64,000 nucleotides of DNA from Amphritea sp. 1_MG-2023 (GTDB lineage Bacteria > Pseudomonadota > Gammaproteobacteria > Pseudomonadales > Balneatricaceae), in the NCBI RefSeq assembly GCF_030547545.1, contig NZ_JAUOQE010000016.1, positions 1-64,000 on the forward strand. The letters run 5' to 3'. Below the pieces are notes generated by a model. The model searched no databases. It worked only from the letters and a program-made list of their open reading frames with translations, and had not been told where the DNA came from. Below, in pieces: positions 1 to 15,000 of the stretch. How positions within the stretch are numbered: the stretch's first letter is position 1; each line of letters opens with the position of its first letter. The position numbers were made by a program, and so were the translations under genes.

Positions 1-3000
1 TTAGTCGCGGGCCAAGCACAAAGTGGTAGTCTCGCGTTTGCGGCAGGCGTTGCGACGCAAACCTTCACCGTTGAAGTACTGGGCGATAAAACCATCGAAG
101 CGGATGAAGTGCTGAGTGTGAGCCTGTCCAACCCTGGTGATAACCTCACGTTAGGTTCTATCACGCAGGTGGATACAACGGTTACCAATGATGATGTTTT
201 CGTATCCATTAGCGTTGACCGTACCGCAGTGCTAGAAGGGACCGATGGTGAAGCAACGCTATTGACCTATACCGTTGTCAGAGGCACGTCGGTAGGTGAA
301 AACAGTGTCGATTGGGCGATCAGTGGTGTTGATCAAACCGATCTATCTAGCGGTCAGCCGATGAGTGGTACGGTTAACTTTGCTGATGGCCAAGATCGGG
401 TCTCTTTCACCGTCTCGGTGGCGGGAGACCGTACGATTGAAACCGATGAAAGCTTACAGGTTACGTTGTCTAATCCGGGCGATAACCTTGAAATAACCAT
501 CCCTACGGCCTCTACGACACTGACCAATGATGATGGCGAAGTGGCGATCTCGGTTAGTCCTGCGAGTATCCTAGAAGGTGATTTGGGTAGTAGCCAGACG
601 CTAACGTATACACTGACACGTGATAATACATTAACCGCCAGTAATGTTGAGTGGGCATTAACGGGCCTAGATCCGCTGCGCTTTGATGGAACATTACCCA
701 ACGGTATAGCAAGCTTTGCGATCGGTGAAGCGAGTACCACGGTAGAGCTGACCGTGAACGGTGATCGGGTGATAGAACCGGATGAAAGCTGGACACTGAC
801 GTTGAGTAATCCTGGCGCCAACCTGAATCTTGATGCTGCCGCCAGTAGTACCAGTGCGCAGGTATTGGATGATGATGCGTTGATCTCTATTGCCGCAACT
901 CAAGTGCGCGTTGATGAAGGCCAAGAGGGTGAAGTCACTGATGTGGTCTTCAAAGTCACTCGGACATCGGCTCTTGAGGCGACAACGGTGGATTGGCGCG
1001 TAACGGATGGTGATGTTGATGCCAGTGACTTTGTTGGCGGTTTGATACCTTCTGGCTCACTGAACTTTGCTGTCGGTGAAACAGAACAGTACGTGACGGT
1101 ACAGATAGCGGGCGACCGGACATTGGAAAACGATGAAACCGTTACCATGATGCTTGAAAATGCAGGCAACAATGCGTCTATTGGTGTCGAGTCGGCGAGT
1201 ACGAGTGTGACGACTGACGATATTGGTTTTGGTATTTTCTCTGAAGTCACCGATGTGGTGGAGGGTGCCTCGGGCACTCAGACAGCGATCACTTTTACGG
1301 TAGTGCGCTCCTCAGTGATTGATGAGGCAACCAGTATCGATTATCGCTTGATTCCAACCGGCGATAGTGGCGTCGATTCTGCCGATTTTGTCACCGGTCA
1401 AGATCTGCTCAGCAGCAATGCTGGCCGTCCAAGTGGTAGCGTTAATTTTGCTCCAGGTGAAACTACGCAAACCGTTACCCTGTATGTGCAGGGGGATGCG
1501 ATTCCGGAAGCGAACGAAAGTTTCAGCATCGTTCTTGCCAATGCACCGAGCAATGCCCAGATTATCTACGGTGAAATTTCGGGCCAAGTGCGCAGCGATG
1601 AAATGCAGTACAGTATTGAAGCTGTGACAGCTTCAACCATGGAAGGCACCGGTGTTGGGGGAACCGCTCAGTTTCTGGTGACTCGAGTGGGTGACACATC
1701 CCTAGCATCAACGGTGGGTTATCAGATTGAAGGTGTAGGGGAAAATCCGGCGGATGTGAGTGATTTTGATGGCGGCATTTATCCCTCTGGCAGTGTAACC
1801 TTTGCAGCGGGCGAATCGACGCAATTAATCGATGTGCTGTTGTCGGGTGATACCCAGTTAGAAGGCTTTGAAACCTTCGTTGCAACGCTGTTAGCGGAAG
1901 ATGATAACACACTGATCATCACGGCCACGGCGAGCCATACGATAAACCCTGATGATGCCGCGGTTTCTATTGAAGCAACTGATACGGTTTTGAAAGAGGG
2001 TTCATCGGCGAGTCAAGAACATACCTTTACATTGACTCGTACCGAGTATGAAGATTCGGAAATTAGCGTTAATTGGAGTCTTGTTGGCAGCGGCGCAAAC
2101 CCAGTTGATGCAGATGATTTTGGTGGTACGCTGCCATCCGGTACGATCACCTTTGCCGCAGGCGAAACGCAAAAAACACTGACCATAACACCATCGGCGG
2201 ATACCTCATTTGAAGGTAATGAAGGCTACGGTATTGTTCTCACCACCGGTTCGGCTGGCTTCGAATTGTTAAATGATACGGCGGCGGGTGTAGTACTCAA
2301 TGATGACGTTGGTTTAACGCTGGAAGCGACTAATCTCGATGAAGTGGAGGGTAACCCCGGTAGTCCTTCGCAGATTTCATTTACGGTACAACGTAGCGGT
2401 GACTTAAACTCGGTGACGTCTGTCGATTGGACGATCGTAGCTGATGCGCTGGATGGTGTCTCGGCTGCTGATTTTGCCGATGGCTCGGCGGCGCTTTCTG
2501 GCACGTTGACGTTTGCTCGAGGCATCAGTAGCCAGGTGGTGAATATTACCTTGGCGGCAGACAATGATCTCGAGGTAGATAAAGGCTTCAGTGTTCAACT
2601 GAGTAATCCGGATCCCGCTATTGGCACTGAAATCTTAGTAGGTGAGGTGAGCGGCAGCATTCTTAATGACGACGCGGTGTTTAGTCTGTTGCCATTGAGT
2701 GCTGTGACCGAAGGCGATAATGGTAGTCAAACCGTTACCCTGACCGTTGAGCGCAGTGGGGATCTATCCAGCACCGATAATGTTGAATATTCTTTAGCGG
2801 CGGCAGTCGGTTCGGCTATCTCTGGTGCTGATTTCGTGGGCGGAGCCTACCCTTCAGGTACATTGACCTTTGCGCCGAATGAACTGAGTAAACTGATCAG
2901 CTTTGATATCGTATCTGATTCGGTTGTCGAAGATGATGAAAGCTTTGTCGTCACCATTGATAATCCTAGTGCGGGATCAACCGTGGATGTGGATGCCAGT

Positions 3001-6000
3001 GAAGCGACGGTTGTGATCAGCAATGATGATGATGAGCTTACACTCTCGGCTGCTTCTGCCGATCTTGTTGAAGGCGAAAATGGTACCACCACTGAATACA
3101 CCTTTACCCTCAACCGTAGCGGGTTCATCGATAAAACCACGAGTATTGACTGGAGTGTACAAGGGACGGGAGTTAATGCGGCGGATGCCGATGATTTCTC
3201 CGGTGCTGTGTTACCGAGCGGAACAGTCGATTTCGCTGTAGGACAAACCAGCGCAACCATCACCGTCACGGTTCAGGGCGATTATCTAAGAGAAGCGGAT
3301 GAAAGTTTTGACGTTATTTTGGCGTCGCCAGCCGCTGGCACCGATGTCGTTGTCGGTTCGGCCACAGGGGTAATCGGTAATGATGATACCGGCTTAGTAA
3401 TCGCCGCGACCACCACCGATCTCGCCGAAGGTGATAGTGGCTCAACAACGCATATCTTTACTGTGTCTCGCACCGGCACAACCTTTGGCACCACAACCGT
3501 TAATTGGACCCTATCGGGTGATGTGGATGCAGACGACTTTGGCGGTACTCTGCCAGCTGGGGTGCTGACCTTTGCCGATGGTGAATCAAGTCAAACCATC
3601 GAGTTAGCGGTGATGGGCGATACGGATATCGAAGCGGATGAAGCCTTTACCGTGACATTGTCCGGAGCCAGTGGTAATGCGGATATTGAAACCGCTTCCG
3701 CATCGGGTTCGATCTTAGCCGATGATATTCAAGTGTCGATCAGTGCATTGGCCGCCTCGGTGGTCGAAGGCGCGAGCGGCAGCAATCAAGTCGTACAGTT
3801 CAGTGTGACTCGGACGGGCGATTTGAGCTCAGCGGTGAGCATCGATTGGGCGGCAACGGGTTTGACAGCGGATGACTTTAGCGCAGGCGTGCAGTTTAAC
3901 GGCACGCTGTCTTTTGCGGCGAATGAAACCAGTAAACTGATTAGCTTAACCTTAGCGGGTGATAATACCCTAGAAACGGATGAAACTCTGTCGGTTGCGT
4001 TAACCAAGCACAGCGGTGATGCCGCTTTCGATCGGACTTGGCTGGGGACAGACACAGCAACAACGCAAATCAATAATGATGATGTGCAGCTGACCATCAG
4101 TGCCGATAGTGCCGCCGTTGTTGAAGGAAATGCTGCCGATACAGCAACCACACCTTATACCTTTACCATTACTCGAAGTAGCTTGCTGGGGCCTACATCG
4201 ATTGATTGGGCTGTCCAAGTGGCTGGCGGATTAACGTCGGCGGCCCTGAATGACTTTGTTACCGGTCAGGATACATTGGGCACTAATAGTGACCTACCAT
4301 CCGGCACCGCGGTATTTGCTGCGGATGAGTTGACGCAGCAGATTACTGTTAATATTGCCACCGATGACAATGTTGAACAGAGTGAAACGTTTAGTGTTGT
4401 GTTGAGTGCCGCCGATGCGGATAACGTCGATCTGTCGTCACCTTCGGCAACCGGGGCCATTAGTAATGATGATTCCGGCTTCTCTATCTTTGCTGCTGAC
4501 AGTGTGAAAGATGAAGGTGATAACGGCACGACAGCATTCACTTTCGAGGTGGTTCGCGCCGGTGATTTATCTGGGGCGGCTTGGGTTGATTGGAGTGTGA
4601 GCGCGGGGACGCAGAACCCTGTCGATGCTGATGACTTTGGTGGTAGCTTACCTCAAGGTACGCTCAATATCCCAGCTGATACGGAAACGGTCACGTTAAC
4701 AATTGAAGTGTCTGGCGATCAGCTTGCCGAGTTTGACGAAGCCTTTAATGTGACGATCAGTAATGCACGTTTGCAGTCCGGTGGTGACTTGGGTATCTCC
4801 GCTGAAACCAATACAGCGGCTGGTAGTCTCGGTAACGATGATCAGAATTTTACCGTGACTGCGGCTAACATCAGTTTGGCTGAGGGCGATAATAGTACTC
4901 AGGAGGTTGTCTTTACGGTTACCCGCACGGGCGATGTGTCAGGCGCTGCCAGTATTGACTATGTAGTCACGGGTGACGTCGGTGTTGATAGTGATGACAC
5001 TAGTAGCGCGCTGCCATCCGGTGCACTCGCATTTGCCGCTGGCGTGAGCGAATTAACGGTGTCTGTGTTTGTTAATGGCGATCTGCTAGGTGAAGACGAT
5101 GAAACCTATACTCTCACATTGAGTAACCCAAGCGTGGGTATTATTACCGCCGCCTCTGCGACGACGGTGATTACCAACGATGATGCCAGCTATGAAGTGT
5201 CTGCACCAGCGGATGCCTATGAGGGGGATGCTGGTGTGCCGACCGCATTCACCTTTGTCGTGAATCGTACCGGTGATACCAGCCTTGCGGGTACAGTTGA
5301 GTGGGCGGTGCAAGCGGCAACAGGCTTAACCGCAGGCGATTTTGTCGCCGGCCAAGACGCGTTAAGTAATGGCGGTTTACCCAGTGGCGTGGTGTCATTC
5401 GCTGCCGGTGAAACTAGTCAAACCATTACCATTAATGTCTTGGGCGATCTGAATCTGGAAAGTGACGAGACGCTGTCGGTGCTGTTCTCCAATCCAACCA
5501 ATGGCATTTTCTTGGATGAGACTGGCGCACAAGTCAGCAGCGTGACGGATTCGGCGACGATTCTTAGCGACGATGATAGTTTCAGTATTGATGCTCAGAC
5601 CACCTCAATATTTGAAGGGAATGTCGATGATAGCACGCTGACCTATAGCGTTAGCCGTAGCGGCTCATTGGTGGGCGCTAGAGAATTGACCTGGACAATC
5701 ACGGGCGTCGATGCGGCCGATTTAGGCGATGCTCAGGATATGACCGGCACGGTCAGCTTCGCCGATGGACAGGATACGGCGGATATCGAGATTACGCTCA
5801 AAGCCGATACGGTAACCGAAGCTGATGAGACTCTCACGGTAACCTTATCGGACGCGCCGGCTAACTCAGTCATTGGCACAGCTGCGGCGAGCACTGAGAT
5901 TGTTAATGATGATGCCACGCTGTCGATTGCGAATTTGTTAGCGGATAAGGTAGAAGGTAATAGTGAAGAGGCATCAGGAGAAGTGCCCGACGATATTACT

Positions 6001-9000
6001 TCTACATTTACTGTGGATAGCACTGGGGTTGCTATTGGTGATGTTGAGGTTGCATATGATAAGGATTGGTATCGTGTCAATTTAATAGAAGGGCATACTT
6101 ACCAAATTAGTGTCAATGGAAGTCCTGCCGGTGAAGGAACAATTACCTACCCTTATCTTTGGGGAGTATATAGCAGCGATGGAGATTATTTAGGGGCTGA
6201 GGATTTTAGTTATGACTCAGGATTAGGCGGCTATAAAGGACAAAGCAGCTACACCGCTAATGAGACAGGTGTCTACTTTGTGTCAGCAGGGGGCTATTCA
6301 GGTACTTTTAGTGGGACAACTGGAACTTATACCTTAGCTATTTCTGATCAGACTGCGTCAGGCACAGATGTAAGTGCACCAATAATTACGTTGGTCGACT
6401 ACACGTTTACGGTGACTCGTAGCGGCTATCTTGATCAGGAAAGTAGTGTTGAGTGGCGTGTTGGTGGCGGTGATGATGCGGTCACGACGAGTGATTTTTA
6501 CGGCACTGTGGATACCTTGGGTGACAATAGCGGTCTGCCCAGTGGTACCGTGACGTTTGCCACAGGAGAGACCACTAAAACCCTAACCGTTCAGATATCA
6601 GCTGACTCGGTGCTTGAAGCGGATGAGAGCCTTCAGGTGACGTTGACAGATCCTAGTAGTGGATCTGTTATTGGCACGGCCGTTGCCACCGGTGTGGTGC
6701 GCAATGATGATGCCGAATTGAATATCACCGCCGGTACTGCTTCACAGGTTGAAGGTGATGCAGGGCATGGTACTGGCGTGGCGTACACCTATACCGTCAC
6801 TCGCACCGGTAATACCGATCAAGTCACTACCGTCGATTGGGATGTGGATCATGGTACTACCGATAGCAGCGATTTCAGTAATGGCAGCAATGCCAATATC
6901 ACCCCTAGCGGCACCTTGACGTTTAGTGCTGGTGAAACATCGAAAGAGATTACTGTATATGCCTATGGTGATACGGGTGTTGGCAGTGTAGAAGGCGATG
7001 AAAGCTTCAGTATTTCGCTGAGTAATGCCAACGCTGGGAGCTCAATAGGGAGCGAGGAAAGTTTCGACAGTACTATTCTAGATGATGATGTAAAACTAAC
7101 GCTGTCTGTCGATAATTATACTAAGGCGGAACTAAAAAGTGGTGAAACTTCAACCTACACTTACACAGTGACTCGAACGGGTGATCTGAGTGGTACGACG
7201 GATTATAATTGGTCTGTTGGAACGACCAACCTAGCAAATGATACCAATTATCCATCTTATATGCACTGGGATGAAAATAGTGGCTATTCGCTCGAGTATA
7301 CAGCCTCGACAAGTGATTTTTTAAACAGTGTTTTCCCTTCAGGCACTGGCTCCTTCGCTGAGAATCAATCAACAGATAGCTTTACGATTACCATTAATGG
7401 TGATGACAGTCCGGAAAGTGATGAATGGTTTATCACCCAAATAACCGCTACCAGTGGTTATGACGAAATTGATGTTGTATACGATAATCCAGATAAGGAT
7501 GATGGAACTCTCCTGCTTAGGTCATACTATCCAGGTTATAATAATTATTATGACAGTACAGCCGTAAGTAGTGCGGATAATGATGTTGCTTCAAATACAA
7601 ATTACTTGTATACAGAAATTGCACGGGACGAAGCTGTTTTCTATCTCAGTGACCGCGAGGTCGCTGATACAACCGTTGAAACGCTCTCCCCGGGCAATGA
7701 TCTCTATCAACGATTGGAAGGCGATAGCGCCGCCGATGGTGGCGCCGGGGCAGTCACCGTTAATGTGGCGGGCACCGATTACTCTTATGTTGAACATATT
7801 TTTGCGGTTCAGCGTCAAGTAGCTACGGCGGGTGAGGCATCGGTAGATTGGAGTGTTGGCACCTACAGCGGTAATCTGGTTGACGTTGACGATTTTATCG
7901 ACCTTACCTTTGATACTGATGGCGTCGTTACAGCCGCGAGTGTGTCGAGTGCGTTTCCTTCTGGCACCGTGACCTTTGTCGACGGCCAAGAGTGGGCGTA
8001 TATCACGTTTTATACACTGGCCGATGATGTGGGTGAATACGATGAAAGCTTTAGTGTTTATCTAGAAAACCCTAGTGCGGGTTCTTCAATCAATTCTTAT
8101 GATACATCGAGTTATAAACAGTACAACGTGGGTATAATCGATAACGATGACACCCGCTTTGATGCCGCAGCCAGTGATACTATTGAGGGTGGCACCATCA
8201 CTTTCACTATTACACGGGATGGCGATACTCGTGGTACGGATACGGTGGACTGGTTCATCACCTTTACGGGGGGTGAAACAACCAACGAAAATACCAGCGA
8301 TGAGTCGACCTGGTATCAGCTTGATGCGTCTGATGTGAATGATCCTGTGCCAGAGAATGGTACTGCGACATTTGATACGGGTAACGATCAATGGACCGGC
8401 ACACTGACCTTTGCCGATGGTGAAACCAGCAAAACCATCACCATGGAAACCCTCGATGACAGTTGGACAGAAACTTGGCGTGAGAGTGTTTCAATCGCAT
8501 TAGGTAATGCCAATAATGTGGATGAAGGGGAAGCGAATCACGATGCCGAAACGGCTGCCACAGGTTATACAGATACGGCGTATGTTTATGATAACGAGCC
8601 AGACCCTATTCTAACCTTGACGGTCGATAACACCTCTGTATTTGAAGGCACTGCGGATAGCGTTGCCTATAACGATCAGAATACCGGCAATACCGTTACC
8701 TTCACGATTACTCGAACCGACCAAGACGGCGACTCACTCGACTATTCTTCGACGGTGGCGTGGTCCCTTAGCGGTTCACAGATTAACTATTACAACTATG
8801 GTGATGTGAAAGATTACGGTGATGTTAATCGAGCATATGAAGATACCAGCGCTAACACCTACGGTAATGTCTTCTTTGCTGCCGGAGAAACCGAGCAGAC
8901 GGTGACGATTACCTTCAATGGTGATGATTATGTTGAAAACGATGAAACCCTGACGTTCCGTTTATATGAGGCCGATCAAGCAGAGAGTTGGCTCTACGAT

Positions 9001-12000
9001 GTATACGGCGGTACCGCTGATCAGAATGGTTATGGCCCAGCTAACCTCGATACCGATACCGAGAATAATTACATCGAACAACAGGTCACGATCAAAAATG
9101 ATGATGTGCGCTTGTGGGTCGGTGGTTGGGATACCTACAGCGGTGATGCTGATGGCTACAACACTAACCTCAATGTCAGTGCTTATGAGGGCAACCCGCT
9201 TTCATTTACTATGGTACGTGCCGGGCGGATGGATAACGATGTCACGGTGGGTTATGAGATTATTACCGGCAGTGCAACGACAGGCGATTTTGTCACCACC
9301 AGTGGTACCTTCACCCTAGATGCTCAAGCTTACAGTTACAGTAGTAGTTACACCTATACTATTTCAATCGAAGATCTGCTGACCGATGATGCCTTGGTGG
9401 AGGCGAATGAAACCTTTACCTTACGGTTAACAACGCCCGATGATGCCGAAGGTTCCTATGTCCGTTTCCAGAGTTATGCCACTAATTCGACGGCGTGGAA
9501 TAACGGTTACAGTGGTGAATCGACCACCTTAGACCTGTCTGCCACGCTTTATGACGATGACACGACTTATACCTTAACGCCCGCGAACACGAGCCTCGTC
9601 GAGACAGATGCCGGCTCGAACCAAACCTTCTCCTTTACGGTGGATCGTGCCAGCACCGGCTATAGTGGCGCTGCCACCCTTAGCTGGCGCGTTGAAGCGG
9701 TAGGCACCGACGGGACCGATGCCGATGACTTCAGTACCAGTGATGCACTCGGCAGCAATAGCGGCTTACCGAGCGGTACGATTTCGTTTTCCGATGGCGA
9801 GTTGACCAATCAATTCAGTGTTATCGTTTCAGGCGATATCATCGCTGAAAATAACGAACAGTTCCGTGTGGTGTTATTTGAAGATACGCTCACGTCCCCG
9901 AGCCCCGATATCACCAATACTCAGAGTATTGCTAGTGCGGATCTGACGATCCTGACCGATGATACCGGTATCAGTATTGCGGATGCAGAAATAGCCGAAG
10001 CGGATGCGGATCAAACATTGACCTTTACCGTGACCCGTAGTGGTGACTTGAGTGGCACCTCGACGATGGATTGGAGCCTGGTGAACGTCTCCACAGCAGC
10101 GAGTGATTTTGTTGGCGCAACAACTGGCGCCATCAGCTTTGCTTCGGGTGAGAGCAGCCAGCAGATTCAGGTGACCGTGGCGGGTGATATCTCGCCGGAA
10201 GAGTCAGAAACCTTCACTATACAGTTGAGCAATATTGTTGATATTGATGAAGTCATCGATAGCTCGGCGGCGGGTACGATCCTTAATGACGATAGCAGCT
10301 TCTCAATTGAAGCGGGTGCTGCCGCGATTGAAGGCACGGCACAAACCTTTACCGTGACGCGAAGCCATGACACGGCGCAAGCGCAAACCATTAATTGGTC
10401 GGTCAGTGCGGGCACCGACACGGATGCAGCGGATTTCAATGGCAGCTTCCCTAGCGGAGCGGTGACGTTTGCTGCCGGTGAGCTGAGCAAGACCTTTACG
10501 GTAACCGCCCTCGATGATACGAGTGCGGAAACGCCGGAGGCGTATGCGGTTGACATCAGCTTAGGCGCGGGTACCGATGGCGATAGTATTGCCACGGCCT
10601 CAGCGGTGGGGCAGATCATTGATAATGATGCTGAATTTAGTATTACGGCCAGTGCCGCCACAGAACTAGAAGGTAACAGTGATACCCGTTCGTTGACCTT
10701 CACGGTGGATAGCGTATCGGGCTATGGCACCGTGAATTGGGCCTTATCCGGTGCCGCCGAGCTGACCGACGCGGACTTTGTGACCGCGGATGAATTAGGT
10801 ACTAACAGCGGTTTACCCAGTGGCTCACTGACTTTTACCGGCGAGCGTTATCAGACCATCACTATCGAGGTCAGTGGTGATGAGACCTTAGAAGCCGATG
10901 AGCTGTTGACCGTGACCCTGTCGGATGCCGCCTCAACCAGCGATGGGTCGGCAACGATTGCCACGGCAACGGCTGAGACCACCATCGTTAACGATGACTC
11001 CACGTTGTCGATTAGCGCCACGGATGCGGTTAAGACGGAAGGGGATTCAAGCTTGACCGCCTTTACCTTTACGGTCGCGCGTAATGGTTATTTAGCGACG
11101 GCGGCTACCGTTGAATATGTGATTACCGGCAGTGGTGCTCAAGCAGCCGATGGTGATGACTTTGAAGGTGCATTGCCGTCGGGTACTCTGAGCTTAGCAT
11201 CCGGCGAAGCGTCGACCATCTTAACGGTCTATGTCAGTGGTGATATTGCCGGTGAGTTTGATGAAGGCTTTACGGTGACCCTGAGTAACCCGAGTGAGGG
11301 CGTGACGCTGACACAGGCATCGGCTGAGGGTGTGATTCAAACCGATGACGTGGTGTTTGATATCAGCGGGCCTGATACACCGGTGGTCGAAGGTGATACG
11401 GGCACGACCACCTACTACGATTTTGTTGTCACGCGCAGTGGCAATCTCGATGCTAGTCAAACATTGACATGGAACGTTGCCGGTATCGGTAGCAACCCGA
11501 CCGCCGACAGTGACTTCGATGCCATTACCGGCACCGTTACATTCGACGTGAATGACACCGAACAAACCATTCGTGTCCCCGTGACCGGCGATTACTTGGT
11601 TGAAGATAATGAAAGCTTCCAGATCAGCCTGACGGGCCCTGACGGTATTCATTTTATCAACAGCACTGCCGATGGGGTGATTGTCGATGATGAAACCGCC
11701 GTTAATATTACCGCAACGGATGCTTATAAAGCGGAAGGACAAGAAGGCGATCTGACCTATTACACCTTTGTTATCAGCCGTGAGGGCAATAAGGCACTGG
11801 CGGCGGATGTCGATTGGAACCTGACATTGCCAACAGATCAAGATGCCGCGAGTCTCGCTGACTTTGTTACCGGGCAAGATAGCTTGGGTGTTAATGGTGG
11901 TTTACCGTCAGGACAGGTGAGTTTTAGCGCCGGTGATACTGAGTCTAAAACCATTACGATTGCCGTTCAGGGTGATCTCTTAGTCGAACCGGATGAGCTC

Positions 12001-15000
12001 TTTAATATCGAAATCTCGACCAGTTCCATTGGTCATGGGGTGGTGGATGACAGTGCTACTGGCACAGTGGTCAGTGATGATGTTGCCTGGAGCGTCGAAA
12101 CGACGACTATACCGGTGGAGGGCGATAGCAATAGTGAATTTGTGCTCACGGTTTCACGCACCGGTAGTTTGTCGGCGACAACTCTCGATTGGTCGATTGC
12201 CGGTAATGGTGCTGATGCCGCTACGGCCAGTGATTTTGTCGGCAATTTACTGCCATCGGGTACACTAACCTTTACTCAGGGACAGGTTAGCCAAACCTTT
12301 ATCGTTAATATCAATGGCGATAATCAGCTAGAAGCCGATGAAGGCTTTACTGTTTCACTGGCCGCACCGACCGATGGGCTTAACCATACCTTTGCTCAGC
12401 AAACCGCAGATGTCACCATCGTCAATGATGATGATGTGATGTCCATCGTTGCATTGGATGCTGATCAGGCCGAGGGGTCTGGCACGAACACCGGCTTTAC
12501 CTTTACGGTCACCCGAGACGGTAGCTTGGATGGGGTATCAACCGTCGGCTGGCAGATTGTTAATACGGAAACATCGGCGGCAGACTTCGAGGCGACCTCT
12601 GGCGTCGTTGAGTTTGCCGATGGTGAGTCCAGTCAGGTGTTGACCATTAATGTTATCGGTGATCGCGATGTTGAAACGGATGAGGCATTCGCGGTCGAAC
12701 TTTACGAAGCGGGCAGTGGTAGCACTCTTTCGGCAACGGCAGGCAGTGCTAATGCGTTGATTAGCAATGATGATGTTGATCTGGCCCTCAGCGGCTTGGT
12801 TGTCAGTGCGGTCGAGGGGGATGAATCCAGTGCCAGCTCAACCACGTTTACCGTCAGTCGCAGTGGTGATTTGAGCGTAGAGACAACCGTGGATTGGCAG
12901 GTGGTTGCGGGTTCGGCGACCGCTGATGATTTTGTTGGTGCGGCTTTACCCTCCGGCAGTCTCACCTTCGTAGCGGGTGAAACCAGTAAAACCATTACCG
13001 TTGATCTTGCCGCCGATGGTTTGGATGAAGGTGACGAAACCTTTAATGTTGAATTGCTAAACCCAAGCAGTGAAGCGGATATTACCGTTGCGAGTGTAGA
13101 GGGCACGATTGTTGATGACGATGATACGCTGACGGTGGAGGCTGTATCGGGGGCGCAAACCGAGGGAGACAGCGGTAGCCGTTCGTTTACCTTTAGTATC
13201 GCTCGTTCTGGCACCGCCACGGGGGCTGCCAGCGTTGATTGGTCGGTGGTCGGGGCGGGTGAACATCCCCTTGAATTAGCTGAGTTTGTTAATACTACCG
13301 GTACAGTGGTGTTTGCCGATGGTGAAACCAGCCAAACCTTCACGGTTGAAGTTTATGGGGATAACGCCGGTGAATATGATGAGAGCTTTAGCGTATCGTT
13401 AGAAAGCCCTAGCTTTGGTTCGACCGTGGCTGAGGTCACGGCCGAGGCGACGGTATTGAACGATGATGCCGTATTAACCATCGCTGCCGATCAGGTATCG
13501 CGTAACGAAGGCGCTGATGGCATTGAAACGGTGTTTACCTTCACCGCCACCCGAAGCGGTGATATCAGTGGTTCGAGCAGTGCCGCTTGGACCGTTCAGC
13601 CGAGTGGTGATAATCCCGTCAATGCGTTGGATTTTGGCGGCTTCTATCCTTCTGGTGTGGTGGGCTTTAGCCCAGGCCAGGAAACCGCGACCATTAGTGT
13701 CACGGTGATGGGCGATGATACCGGTGAGTTTGATGAAACCTTTACGGTTGTTCTGTCTGAACCTGATGGTGTGGATATTCTTCAGGGCGAGGCAAGCACG
13801 GAAATCGCTAACGATGATACCGGCGTGTCGATCTTCGCGGTCGATGCGGAAAAAGCCGAAGGTGATAGCGGTGAAACCAGCAGCTTTACCTACCGTGTTG
13901 AACGTGTCGGTGATTTGTCTGCAACAACCATTACCTGGGCCGTTGAAGGCTATGGAAGTTATCAAGCCGGTGCCGATGATTTTGTCGGCGGTGTGATGCC
14001 ATCGGGCACGATTGAGTTTGCTGAGAATCAAGCCTCTGCGGAGATCGTGATGGTGGTGGCCGGTGATAATGAGCCGGGCGAAGATCAAACATTCAGAGTC
14101 GTGATTGATGGCGATAACCTCGTCAACGATACGGCTCTGGGCTTGATACAAAACGACGATAGTCTGATGGCCATTACCAATGAGGGCGCGGCGAGTCAGC
14201 TAGAAGGTGATACTGGCAGCGTGATTTATGAGTTCACGGTAACCCGCAGCGGCGAGGTGGATAAAGTGGATACGGTCGAATGGACGGTGATTGGTAATGG
14301 CGGTAATCAGGTTGATGCCGACGACTTTATCGGCGGCATCTTACCGAGTGATACGATCACCTTCGATATTGGCGAAACCAGTAAAACGATAGCCGTTGAA
14401 GTGGCGTCCGATATGATTACCGAGGTCGATGAAGGGTTTGCCGTGCAGTTGCAAAACCCATCCCAAGGGGTGTCTTTAGATACCAATGCGACTCAAGCGG
14501 CCGCGACGATTGCCACCGATGATGAAGGCGTGGTGTTGTTGGGACTCGACGTCGAACGGTTTGAAGGTGAGGCGGGTACTCAGACGCAATATACCTATCA
14601 AATATTGCGTTCGGGTAATACCGATAATGCGGTGACGATCGACTATGTCATTAGTGGCGATGTGGATCAGGATGACTTTATCACCGCGATGAATGGCACT
14701 ATTACTATGGAGGCTGGTGTCAGTAGCCAACAGTTTGTTGTGACGGTGCAGGGTGATGATGTTATTGAAGCCGATGAGACCTTCCGCTTAACACTGAGCG
14801 GTACCGGTCTTAATATCGATAGCACTCCAGTGGATAGCACTATTTTGGCCGATGAGCAGGGCGTTAGAATTACTGCCCGTGAAACAACGGTGGTGGAAGG
14901 CAGCAGTGGTGGCGTGACGCAGATTACCTTCGACGTGATTGCCACGGGTGTCACCGAGAGCACTCAGGTCGATTGGGGACTCGTCAGCACAGGGGCGAAC

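Noticed and set aside
11221-11877. 218-codon minus-strand open frame and many other antisense frames within the giant adhesin gene
   Set aside because: They are shadows produced by the strongly biased codon composition of the Calx-beta repeats, have no ribosome sites and recur at the same repeat phase.
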